From: Alentia gelatinosa
Lineage: Eukaryota; Annelida; Polychaeta; Phyllodocida; Polynoidae
Length of the DNA stretch: 64,000 nucleotides
Reading direction: 5' to 3'
Assembly (NCBI GenBank): GCA_950022655.1
Contig: OX465582.1
Coordinates: 88,289,801 to 88,353,800, forward strand
The translations under genes were made by a program, and so were the position numbers. The stretch's first letter is position 1; each line of letters begins with the position of its first letter. The notes below the pieces were generated by a model that ran no database searches, was not told the origin of the DNA, and was given only the letters and a program-made list of their open reading frames with translations. Positions 1 through 11,415 of the stretch are shown in pieces.

Positions 1-454
1 TCTCGGACAAGGGGTCATCCTTAAAGTATGTACCGGTGCCGGTAAGCAGAATTTCAGAAATTTTGGACCCCCCCCCCCCCCTTCCCCATCCCCAATGGAA
101 TTTTGCATTTTTCAACCCCAACACCCCCCCCCCCCCCCCCCTCAGTGCGTATGCACCTTATGGATGGCCCATATCCCAGCATATATGATCTATTCTATGG
201 AGCCATCCATATACTAGTACCTGGATTTCAGAATTTCTGAAATTTTTGACCCCAACCTCTTCTCATTCTTGTACCAATACTAGAATTCTATATGTATTGT
301 ATGCAATAGAACAAAGAGGGAGCATACGCAAAATTTCCAAAATTAGTGACCCTCCCCCAAACCACCCCCTCAGTGTGTACGTACTTTATGTGTGGCCCCT
401 ATGATGCCTATCAGTATCATGTATGGTTCACAACCCAAAATGCTTCACGTTGCT

Positions 455-946
455 TCACATCATTACATAATTACTTGGCCTAAAAACGGGTGTCGAGGGG
501 TCTGACACACGTCTGTCTAGTCTAGTGCTCAATGAATAGGCCAGGTTCAGTTTAATCATATATATTGGTTTTTCTGAAAAGATACAAGCAAATGCAGCGT
601 GATAATCTTCTTCGCTGCATGCCATCACGGCCGATGTCAGTTGGTCACAGTCTGTTTCATGACAGCCGTTAAGCCGTGACAGGTGTTCGGGTATTGAGGA
701 GCCCACACACTCATCTCGGATCTTTTGAATTACCTTCGCGGCTTCAGCATCAACACAGACACAATCAGGCAATGCAGCTCAATTATTATACAATAAGATT
801 AACCTCACCGTGTTTGTATGTTCCATCGTGTCTGCACGTCTTCGTCCTTGTTCACCTGCTAATCTTAAATAGTCAAAGTTGTTTCGGATGTGTTTGTTTT
901 CATCTTGAATTTCCCGCTTGGGTTTCCGATCTCCCGTGGCCGCCAT
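455..946 (-). CDS. putative small two-exon gene, unknown product
   Basis: On the minus strand an ATG at 946 (G at -3, G at +4) opens a 46-codon charged segment beginning MAATGDRKPKREIQDENKHI and ending at a donor ACG|GTGAGG (exon 946-809). After about 75 nt with stops, another open segment (about 733-455) encodes KIRDECVGSSIPEHLSRLNG followed by a Cys-spaced helix (CHETDC, ACSEEDYHAAFAC), ending in TGA. The acceptor GCGAAG at 734 keeps phase but has a poor pyrimidine tract. The composition looks coding, but I do not recognise a family. The total would be about 138 residues. It points away from FBXO41, so the two could have divergent promoters within 1-5.6 kb. Confidence 0.4.
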
Positions 947-3230
947 TGCTTGTTTGTGATATGACGTCATGGCCTTACCTGGGGGAAATCCTTTGATACG
1001 CTATTTATAACCAGCTTGGCGAATCCTATTTAATTATTACAAATGCTAGTTTAGAAATACATCTGTCCTAAATACGAGTGGAAATTATATCATAACAGTA
1101 TGATGTATGAATATGTTGTGTTTTGTATCATCTAAACCGAAAGGGGAATATTTATTCGCGATAAATTCGCGCGACTGCAAGAACGGGGAAACCCCTCACC
1201 GACAGTGGCGCTCTCTATATTGGTTGGAGGGAACCAAGCACACAAGGTGCGTGTTCACTAGGTTAGTGTGTGTCAGGATTTCCTCAGAAGTTACTAAACT
1301 CGCTGCAATGTATAAACTACGACATGGAATGCCGTGTATTTCACCCAGCTGTTGTGTCGTATATATCCCCATACAGCCAAGGACCGTATAGGTAAGTCAA
1401 GTAGTAGTAAACGCTTAGTGAAAGGCCAGTAGCCTACTGGTTCAGTGACACTAGTGCACGAGCAAGTACTTGGTCTCGCTTGATTGGATCGGAGCCAGCT
1501 AATGTTTGTAGACAAGTTGAGTGACTCAGACTGGGAGTAGAGGCACTGCTCTGTGTTAGCGGGTCTAGTACTAGTAGCAGCTGAAGCGAAGTAGGTCACA
1601 GTTCACAGATGTTGAATAGCTAATAATTTGTGTGCCTTGTCTGGTTGCTTTAATTGAAATTCAATATTTTCCTTTAAAAAAAAAGGAAAATATTGAATTT
1701 AACGCAATATTTGGTTTAAATCCACCAAAGAACCAGACATCCCTCTCTAGTTGTCTGGAATCTCTCTGATTCACTTTCTCAAACTGTGTGACTCTGTGTT
1801 GACAAAAATATCTCACTTTTTCAAATTTCTGTTTAACTCTGAATATAAAAGATAGAACCACATTTCAAAGTGTTTCAGAAAGGTAGGGTCATACAGGGGC
1901 CTTAACCCCCACTCCCCCCTCCTTTTTTAAAATTTAGACATAGAGTATAACACAGCATTAGTATTTCAAAGGTGCATTACTTATACACGATAGAGATGTA
2001 AATATTGCCGACTGACTATCAATGCTGTATTGTAGATCAACTTCTATTGTTAAAAAGTTGAGATTGCAAAATTCCTATTTCTAAGGACGCACCAGAACAT
2101 TTGGTGTATGATATAAATAATTATCAAAGCATATCTCTGTGATAGAAATGTGTCATACATTATACATTATACATAATATATAGATACCAAATAGCAATGA
2201 CTATTTCTGTGAGAAAAAAAAAATATTGAGTGTAAAGTTTGTGTCAATATGTATTAATATGCCCATTCAAGTCATATGGATTTGATCTTAGATGATTCTT
2301 GATAAAATTTTGTAGGGTAATTCTTTATTCTCATGGTTGGATACATAACAAATAAAAAATTATTGATATCTTTATGATTAGGATTAATTAAATAGATATA
2401 ATGATAATATCTGGAGGATACCATAGATAATTTCATAAACTAACCAGGGAATAATTGATATTTATTTGATATATGGTGACACAGGCCCATATCAATGTAA
2501 ACAAATATAGAGAGCTCTGCACAGACATGTAAAGGGACTGTTATCGATAGCGTTACTAATCAGTAAGCCGCCTAGTTATCGGGCTTCACTCTGAACACTA
2601 GACATAATATGTCACTACCACAAGCATATGCTAACAGCATGGTCGTGACATTAGGCTCGGTGATATTAGATCCCAGCACGTTACATTTACATCAAGAAGG
2701 CCAGTGTTTCAGGTTAGTTAGTTTATTCAGTTCATGATATCTCTCTCTTTTAATGCAACTTGTTATTATTATTTTTTCTAGCTACGTCTAGATAACCTCT
2801 CTTTTCATGAATTTGATTTCATAAGCGCGTACATGTATGTTAGATATTAACCAGGTGCTTTTAGATGTTAAGTCTAATTGAAAAAAATTGACGTTAAACT
2901 AAACAAACAAACAAACGCGTTTATAGCACCTGATAGATGCAAATGTTTTATCAATTATGGTAAGTACGTTGTACATCAATTGGTCAAAAGAGAAACAGAA
3001 AGGGCTTGTGCAACATTTGTTCTATTAATCACACAATCTGGTTTTATAAAGTTGTACATGATGTACATGTATAATCAGTGGCAGACGTTTATTGCTGTAA
3101 ATGCTTTGTGAAAAGTCAAAGAGGGTATCATAGGAGAATTTCACCTTTTGTAAGGGTGGAGCAAACAGCTGACCGCCTCAGTAGATGTCATCCATATTCT
3201 AGATAAGACGAGATAGAAGACGAGGGGATG
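947..3230. other. non-coding stretch upstream of FBXO41
   Basis: No convincing exon. Around 1150-1220 the sequence is richer in CG dinucleotides than its surroundings, and 1660-1700 holds a small A/T hairpin. The short open frames look random. A 5' exon or promoter of FBXO41 may be here, but I cannot place it. Confidence 0.4.
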
Positions 3231-3245
3231 TATGCCCCCCCCCCT

Positions 3246-3945
3246 CCCCAGCAGTGGTAGATTTACTGCTATATCAAAGACCAATCCTTCTCATACCATG
3301 TCTGTGTGGTGTGGTGTACAGCCACCTTTCTCCTTCATCCCCAGCAGTGGTAGACTTACTACTATATCAAAGGCCAGTCTTTCTCATACCATGTATATGT
3401 GGTGTGGTGTACAGCCGCCTTTCTCCTTCATCCCCAGCAGTGGTAGACTTACTGCTATATCAAAGGCCAGTCCTTTTCATACCATGTCTATGTGGTGTGG
3501 TGTGCAGCCACCTTTCCCCTTCATCCCCAGCGGTGGTAGACTTACTGCTATATCAAAGACCAATCCTTCTCATAACATGTCTAAATGATGTGTTGTACAG
3601 CCACCTTTCTCCCTCATCCCCAGCAGTGGTGGATTTACTGCTATACCAAAGGCCAGTCCTTCTCATACCATGTCTATATGATGTGTTGTGCAGCCACCTT
3701 TCTCCCTCATCCCCAGCAGGGGTAGATTTACTGCTATATCAAAGGCTAGTTCTTCTCATACCATGTCTATGTGGTGTGGGAACCAAAAGAACTGTCACCT
3801 CAGTAAATGTGTAGGGGTTAGGTTTTGACCTAAATTCATTTCATGGATTTCATCACCACCCTTGTGGTGTAAAAGAACCTTGAGAAAGTCTGATGAGAAC
3901 CTGCAATGGTTAACTGGACGTTAAATCAAACCAACCAACATGTAT
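3246..3945 (+). repeat. SINE body with 93-bp tandem amplification
   Basis: A 93-bp unit starting CCCCAGCAGTGGTAGA begins at 3246, 3339, 3432, 3525, 3618 and 3711. The last unit runs on into the SINE 3' part (CACCACCCTTGTGGTG, then GGACGTTAAATCAAACC). The same body follows a tRNA-derived head at 18591, so this is an internal SINE segment multiplied. Because 93 is a multiple of three, a 186-codon frame stays open by chance; I do not regard it as a gene. Confidence 0.9.
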
Positions 3946-3981
3946 GTGTAAACAATGCACTTCATTCTGCATCAAATATAA

Positions 3982-4227
3982 AAAGATCCTAGAGATATCA
4001 CAACAAAATCACTCTTAGAAATAGATAAGATAAAAATAATTACTCATACTCTAACAATATCAAAATGGTATGCAGAAACGATAGAGGAAGACAACGCAAC
4101 AGCTTATGAAACAAGAACAGAAGATAAATTAGAAATACACCTAAAAGGACCGAAGACTAAAAGATATCTGAAAAGTGTGATTTATCAAGCTGTAAATTAT
4201 CGGGATAAAATCCCTTTAAAAAAATGA
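3982..4227 (+). other. coding-like open segment, possible element relic
   Basis: An 82-codon frame without an initiator encodes a lysine- and glutamate-rich sequence, including ISKWYAETIEEDNATAYETR and LKGPKTKRYLKSVIYQAVNY. The composition is more protein-like than the surrounding AT-rich DNA. It begins right after the SINE tail. It could be a decayed mobile-element gene fragment; I do not recognise the family. Confidence 0.3.
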
Positions 4228-4433
4228 TAATACAAAAATATAAGATTCAAACACAAAATAAAGGAACTGATACCATCTCTCATGAGAGGAGATCTGATAA
4301 CAGACTAAAACTGTAAATATTGTGTAAGTTAAGCATAATGTTGTATTGTGTACCCGAATGTATATGTCTGTATATAGGACTTCACATGGTAGATCGTCAA
4401 TCTGCTCGATGAATGTTTAGTCGTTAAAGGCAT

Positions 4434-5033
4434 ATTGGACAATTTGTCTTGAAAATTAAAACCCATCTCAATTTCCCCGAAATTCAATATGATGATCTTC
4501 AAGTGTAATAGAACACATATCTATCTTAAAAGTCGGTCGTCACCATGGTAGTTTTTGATTTAGAGATCAATATTATGATAATTTTGTAACAGAAGTTTTT
4601 TTTTTTTTCACTTAGTAAAATCCATGTCATTTTCATCAAACCTTTACAGGAGATAGTAGTTGTATAGTACTAGACATTTAAGTTTTGAAATTCATAGGTC
4701 ACCGTTCTGGTCTTTGAAGGAATTTAAAAAAAAAACATATTTGTCAGTATATTTTCATTGTAAATCAAGCAAATGTAAATTAGGATATTTTACCTATTAA
4801 GACTTGATAAACTGGACAAAACGTTAAATTTACTCATCCAGAGTTTTGTCCAGTTTATCCAGTTTACTCATTCGGTATCTCTGATTTAACAAATTGGATG
4901 TAACACTACCCAAACAAACATACAAACTCGTAAGGAATTAGAATAAATCACAAGGAACCAGTTTTGACTGATAAATGACAATATTTTAAAATCACTAGGT
5001 GGCATCACCATGGATTGTAGGATATTCCTTTAA
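4434..5033. mobile_element. TTAA-flanked miniature element
   Basis: Begins TTAAAGGCATATTGGACAA and ends GTAGGATATTCCTTTAA. It contains a locally duplicated motif around 4806-4865 (GTCCAGTTTATCC-type). It is one of about eight copies in the window; 35581-36087 is the best-preserved one. The TTAA flanks suggest a piggyBac- or Kolobok-type non-autonomous element, but no transposase is present. Confidence 0.7.
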
Positions 5034-5394
5034 CTTGTCTGAAATAAGGATCTAAATTGGTATGACGTGGCGAGAACACCTTTACTACAAGCCGATGTTA
5101 CCTTGATAATGACAACTTCCTGTCACTTTTGAATCAGGTCACTATGGTATCTCTAGGCTAACAATCATTACCTATGTAACAACAATCGCCGCCACCTTGG
5201 GAACGAGCAGTCGCTGTGTTCTCACTCTCCAGCACAGTACAGTATTGGGGATTTTATGTACCAAGCATATTTCTTGATGTGAGACTGTTAAAATTAACAG
5301 AATTGGTGGGGAATATGTCAAGGTTTCATCCAGTTCAGACTCTTCAGGCATCTTAATTAATTTGGCTAGGTCAAGGCATGTGATGTTATCACTT

Positions 5395-5580
5395 TTAGGA
5401 GTCAGGATGGTTCATCTCTGCCCATCCCAATCTATTAAAAATAGAAAGGCTTTCTGGAGATGGTGTAACCTCCACACTGTCATCTAAGACAATAGTGGTT
5501 TTACCATTTCCACCCCAATCTGGAAAAGCTTTCATCCTATAGGTTATAGGGGGTGGAAGTATTCTGATTTTTAGGTCCAC
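5395..5580 (-). other. short coding-like frame, unassigned
   Basis: Sixty-one codons on the minus strand (FPDWGGNGKTTIVLDDSVEV, ending GWAEMNHPDS) have protein-like composition but no recognised domain, no clear splice sites and no partner exon. It lies just upstream of FBXO41 exon 1. It may be an element relic or chance. Confidence 0.2.
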
Positions 5581-5651
5581 AGTCTGGTAATCAATTAAAA
5601 TTTAAAGGAAAAAAAAATTGAAATAAAACTTTTTTTAAATGTCCTTGACAG

Positions 5652-5812
5652 GCGCCTGCAGAGGCTGTAACCGTGGCAGACGGGAGGATGGTGGGCATGG
5701 CTACCGTGGACCTGGCTTCCCTGCCATACAGGTGCCCCCGGTGTGAGGAGGTCGCCGACTTCCCCACCCTGGAGGCCCTGCGCAGACACCTGGTCGCCGA
5801 CCACTCCTACAG
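5652..5812 (+). CDS. FBXO41: FBXO41 coding exon 1 (zinc finger)
   Basis: Two in-frame ATGs, at 5688 and 5697, both have a purine at -3 and G at +4. The second gives a start like the vertebrate protein (MATVDLASLPYRCPRC against a known MASLDLPYRCPRC-type start). A pyrimidine-rich tract ending in TTGACAG at 5651 is a good acceptor, and the frame stays open upstream of the ATG only back to 5649, so a 5' non-coding exon probably lies upstream. The finger reads CPRC, then 15 residues, then HLVADH. The donor is ACAG|GTAAGG after 5812. Confidence 0.9.
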
Positions 5813-8800
5813 GTAAGGGAATGAATGAGTGTCTTATTATTGTAAAGGATGATGACAACAAGAGGAAATTCGGTGCACAAGCATGAAACTGTATTTATTG
5901 GAAACGCCTACCAGTTACAGCATGGACTAAGTCTGTCATTTATCAAATACTGTGTAGTGGTTTTCTGAGTCCCCATACATTCTCAATATGTACTTTGTAT
6001 ACCATGGATAATAAACAATGGGTAGTGGTTTACTGAGTCCCCATACATTCTCAATGGGGACTTTGTATAACATAGATAATAAACAATGGGTAATGGTTTA
6101 CTGAGTTCCCATGCATTCTCAATATGTACTTGGTATACCATGGATAATAAACAATGGGTAGTGGTTTACCGAGTTCCCATACATTCTCAATATGTACTTT
6201 GTATACCATGGATAATAAACAATGGGTAATGGTTTACTGAGTCCCCATACATTCTCAATATGTACTTTGTATACCATGGATAATAAACAATGGGTAATGG
6301 TTTACTGAGTTCCCATACATTCTCAATATGTACTTGGTATACCATGGATAATAAACAATGGGTAGTGGTTTACCGAGTTCCCATACATTCTCAATATGTA
6401 CTTTGTATACCATGGATAATAAACAATGGGTAATGGTTTACTGAGTCCCCATACATTCTCAATATGTACTTTGTATACCATGGATAATAAACAATGGGTA
6501 ATGGTTTACTGAGTCCCCATACATTCTCAATATGTACTTTGTATACCATGGATAATAAACAATGGGTAATGGTTTACTGAGTCCCACACATTCTCAATAT
6601 GTACTTTGTATACCATGAATAATAAACAATGGGCAGTGGTTTACCGACTCCCCATACACTCTCAATGGGGACTTTGTATTATATTATACATTAGTAATTT
6701 GATTGTTGCTTTGCAGTCGTTGTTCCCGGGAGAGGGAGAAGTCGCGCAGACCGAGTCCCAGTCAGGAGGTGTCTGGCCGGGTGTCTCCGTTAACTGCCAG
6801 CTTCATACGACAGAGGAACCTACTCGAGGATCAACTCAAACAAGCCCGGATTCAAGAAAATGCAAGTCACAAGGACAGTCAGACCTATGGGAATACGTAT
6901 AAAAACAACCAGGCCTGCAGGGACAGCCATAAAGAACGCCAGTGTCCACGAGACTATGAAGGTCATGGAGATGGTCAAGGTCGCGGAAGAGGTCATCGAG
7001 AAGGACATGTTCATTCAGAGGTACCGGAATCTCGAACTGACCCCTACGCCAATATAGATCCCAACACAGTCTCTCTGTGAAACCGATGTCAGTTTTCTGG
7101 AAATAGAATATTATACTCTCAAAGTTTTGTAGAATACATTATCTAACTTAAAAATTGGGAGTAATCGAGGCAGTTTTTGATCTAGAGATAAATATCGTGA
7201 TGATGTTTCCAAAGAATATATAGAAATAAAAAAACAGAATAAAAGACATGTATAGTACTACATATTAAGGGTTTAAAAATCATAGGTCATCATCCTTGTT
7301 TTTTCAAAGAATTGAAGAAAACCATATTTTTCAATACATTTCCTATATGAATTAGTCAATGGCCTGATTAACATATTGGGTTAAGTCAAGATCGAAAATA
7401 TGTCCTGAATCATTCGTTTGACATCGTAATACGTCAAAGAACCTGTTTTGAATGTATTTGAAAATCACTAGGTGGCACCACTGTGTATTGTAGGATATGC
7501 CTTTAACGACGCGACACACAGACGCCCTACCACAATACATGACGTCATCGATATCACATGACCTCCCACTGCGTGACGTCACCCCCGAGAATAACGAAAG
7601 TGACTCTCCGCTCCGGGTGGACGACTTGGACTCTGTGACGTCACGACGTGCCGCACGACGTCAGCGACGCCGTGACGTCACCGCTGCCGCAGCGTCTCAT
7701 CGTGTCATGGCGGACGCGCTGGCCAAGGCACGGGGTCACGTGGACTCGATGAAGCGGACGGCAGATGATGTTGTTTACCAACAGGGGGAGCTGATCAAAG
7801 AGCTGAGACGGGAGCTGAAGGTGGGTTTTTTTGGGGTTTTTTTTTCAAATTTCTTTATTGATCATCTTAACATCTTAGATAGTCGTAAATGCGTTTTAAT
7901 CGAGATAGTTCACTAATTGACGACCAACAAAGTGGCTGAGGATCTCAGTCCTAGTTGGACTGGTTTTCACTATTCAGCCAAATACAAGTTTAACATTAAC
8001 CATTGTGTGATGGGCCAAGATTTTATGAACATAACAAAACAGGAGTCCAATACAATATCCATTGTGCCAATAAGAGAAGGTAGTAAATATACTAAAATAA
8101 TATCTCCTGAAAGGGGAAAATCATGCAATCAAGCATGCAATGTACCCATAACTGTTCAGCATATCCTGCTGAACTGTAAAAGGGTACAAGAAAATAGAAG
8201 AAAGTACTTGAAAAACAGTAACAACAGGAAAATGTTATTTGAAACTATTCCAAAGAAAGATGATATCAGGTTTTTGAAAGAGACAAATCTCTTTGATTGT
8301 ATATAGAATATTTGAAAACATTGAAAAGAATTGACTGAAATAAGTCTACAAAAGTGAAAAGCTAAATCATTGATGGTCTCTATATACCCTCAGGGTCCCC
8401 TGGGACGTTAAACCACAAACAAACAAACAATCCATGACCATACAATTATCCTACATGAGTGTTTCATACAAAGTCTAATCGATTAAGGCGAAGGACGAAC
8501 GACTGGACGTGGCCCGCAAACAGTTGTCAACGCTGCACGGCGACCGCCAGCGCCTCCTGGTGAAGGTGGGGCGACTTAGCCGGGATCAGGATCAGAGCGC
8601 AGACAGCATCGCGCAGCTCAAAGCGAGGCTGGAGGAGCAGGACCACCGTGTGCAGGACAAGGAGAGGTGAGTGGACGTTTTACTGTTTAGCGGCCATCCA
8701 TGAAGCAGTTTGGTTTGTAAACCATAACTGATACTGACAGGGGACATCCATAAGGCCTCTCAAAAAAACAAACTTGTTTCTCATCACCAAGCCATGAAAA

Positions 8801-11318
8801 ATATGATAAGGGCGCTGCTTTTTTTTTTTTGCTTTTTTGCTGGATCAAAGATGGCTTAAAAGTGTCATTAAATGGGCTTTAGACATACAGTAAAACCCTG
8901 CGTAAGACTTTATCTGTGCGCCCACGAGATCTCAGTCAACTTTATTCAACATTCATGGACCACCTTTGGTCGGGTCGTACTGTCTTAACGAACGAGCTCG
9001 AATATCATTAGATGAAAACCCTCATGCAAGGTCTCGTGTCCAGGACAAGGAGCCATGTTCGCCATTGAGTTTGGAGTGCACAGTAATATGAACGAGGCGA
9101 TAGCTCAGTGAATATTCTGAAGCACTCCAAATGAGATGGCGAATGGTCTCTTAGACCAAGCATGAATATGTTTCTGATTTTATCTAAGCCTGAAAATATT
9201 TATCTGTTTACCACCCGTTGAGTATGAGTTACCGTACCTGTAAGCCCGTTGATTACGAGTACTTAATGTTCAGTTTATACCAGGCAAAGACAATATAAAG
9301 GAAACGTATGAGCTTGTATTCCGTTCAGTTTGAATCATGTAGTAATTCACAAAGGCGAATTACGAAGCAATTCAAATGAGATGGGATCAAGCTCTGACCC
9401 TAAACTCGAATAGGCTTCTGAATCTATCTCACCCTTCACTTACTAAATACTCAATGGGCGTTGGATATGACCCGGTCATAAAACGCAAAATATGGTCAGC
9501 CTAAACCTTGATGTACTACCATGTATACTATGTGCTATGACAGGGAGGTGAGGAACCTGTCTTTGCGTCTTGACGGCGTCTCACAGGAGGAACGCGTCGC
9601 CAGGCAACACCTGGAGACCTACATCCGGGACCTGACGTCACGCGCCGAACAGGACGAGACACTGCTGACGTCACACAGCATGACAGGAACCGGAACTGGT
9701 ATGCAGCGTCTGAAAAGGACCTCCGAGGGCCTTCATAATGTAAGTGAGGTTTTTTTCTGCTTTGGTGTTTTTGTTCTCGTTATGATATGTTGAAAATGGA
9801 CTTTTTGTGAAAAATTTCACAAGCTCACCAAAATAAGGAAGGAATTTAGAAGCATTTAGATCTTACTAACTCTCCTCTAGACGTATAGACTATGATAGTG
9901 TTGCGTTCCAATTTCTCTATGTAAAACATACAGGCACTTTCCCTTGGCCCAAGTAATCATGCTGGCTCCACGTAACACTCAGCTGGAGGCGACCTTTGGT
10001 TATGATCAACGCATTTATCCCCACCCACTAAGGGGGAGCCAGGATATAACTTTGATCTCAATGTTAGCGTTGTTGAGGGAGATGGTACCGGGCATCTTAG
10101 GTGTTCTCCACCAGTGTTACTATCATGTGTGCAGATAGTTAACTAAATGAGTGACTCCAAGACTTTGTCCTGAGCCGACAAGAAAAATCCTAAATTCTGA
10201 AATCTACTCCTCTGCTGAATGTAGACTGAAATGCGGTCTACTGCTTATTCAGGTCACAAACAGGTACACAGAATAAAATGGATTTTATCCGGATCGCCCA
10301 AACCAGATGGCGTAAACATGAGAAAGTAAACAGCTCTATGCTTTTCAAAACGCAATCTTTTTATACAAATCGATTACAAGGTAAAAGCAAGTACATGTGT
10401 GTATAACAAATATGTTATCCTAGGGCACATCGTTATTGCATATGCCAGTAGGAATATCAATTCCACATTAGGGGCCATCCATAAAGTACCTACGCACTGA
10501 GGAGAAGGAGGGAGGTTAAAATTTTCGGAAATTTTGCATATATGTTCCTTCTATGTTCTATTGCGTACGAGATCGGAATTGGGGTTGAGGGTTCAACAAT
10601 TTCTGAATTTCTGCGTACATACTTTATGGACGGCCCCTTGTATGATTGACTACCAATGGAATTTAAATATTCTAAGATATATGTTGTGTTGATGTGGCGT
10701 ACAGCTCAAGTGACTGCTGATGTATGACCAGGTGTGTGTTTGCTCCACCTTATATAGTGGAAATGTCTCTGGGTCCTGTGTGTAAGCTTGGCACCGGTTG
10801 GGTGTTCTGATCATGTGGTCAGATCCCTGTCTGTGATTCGAGTGGCGTGTGTGTCCTCCAATCAGTGACTCCCTTACTCCCTCAGTGGGCATAGTACAGG
10901 TACCCTGTCTGGGGTGTCTGTGCTGCCCTCTAGGGGTGGTGATCAGTCTGGTCCCTGTACTGGTGGGGGTTTACAGTCACCTCTAAAAGTATGGACTACT
11001 GTTCCTTCCAGAAGTTTAGTCCAACCTAGTGGGAGTTTGGTGCTACAAAAAAGGAACCTCATTAGTTCTTGTGGTTCTCTACATCAGCAGTTTCGATCGT
11101 GAGATCTCGTCAGGCTTATTTGGCTGGGGGTTGGATAGAGCAATAAGGAGTTTTTATTTTTCCAAATTGATATCCGTGCTTACTAAAGTCGGTGTGCGGA
11201 CCTAACAAACTTGGTCATACCTTAAGTCGCTCTGGGTGAAGAGGCTGTTGTCATATGTTTTCTCAAACTTTTTTCCTGGAAAAATTAGGAGGAAAAAGGA
11301 TTCATTCAAAATATTCTA

Positions 11319-11415
<97 letters not shown>

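Noticed and set aside
3254..3814. 186-codon open frame of repeats
   Set aside because: It is a by-product of a 93-bp SINE-derived tandem repeat, whose length is a multiple of three; adjacent frames are open too.
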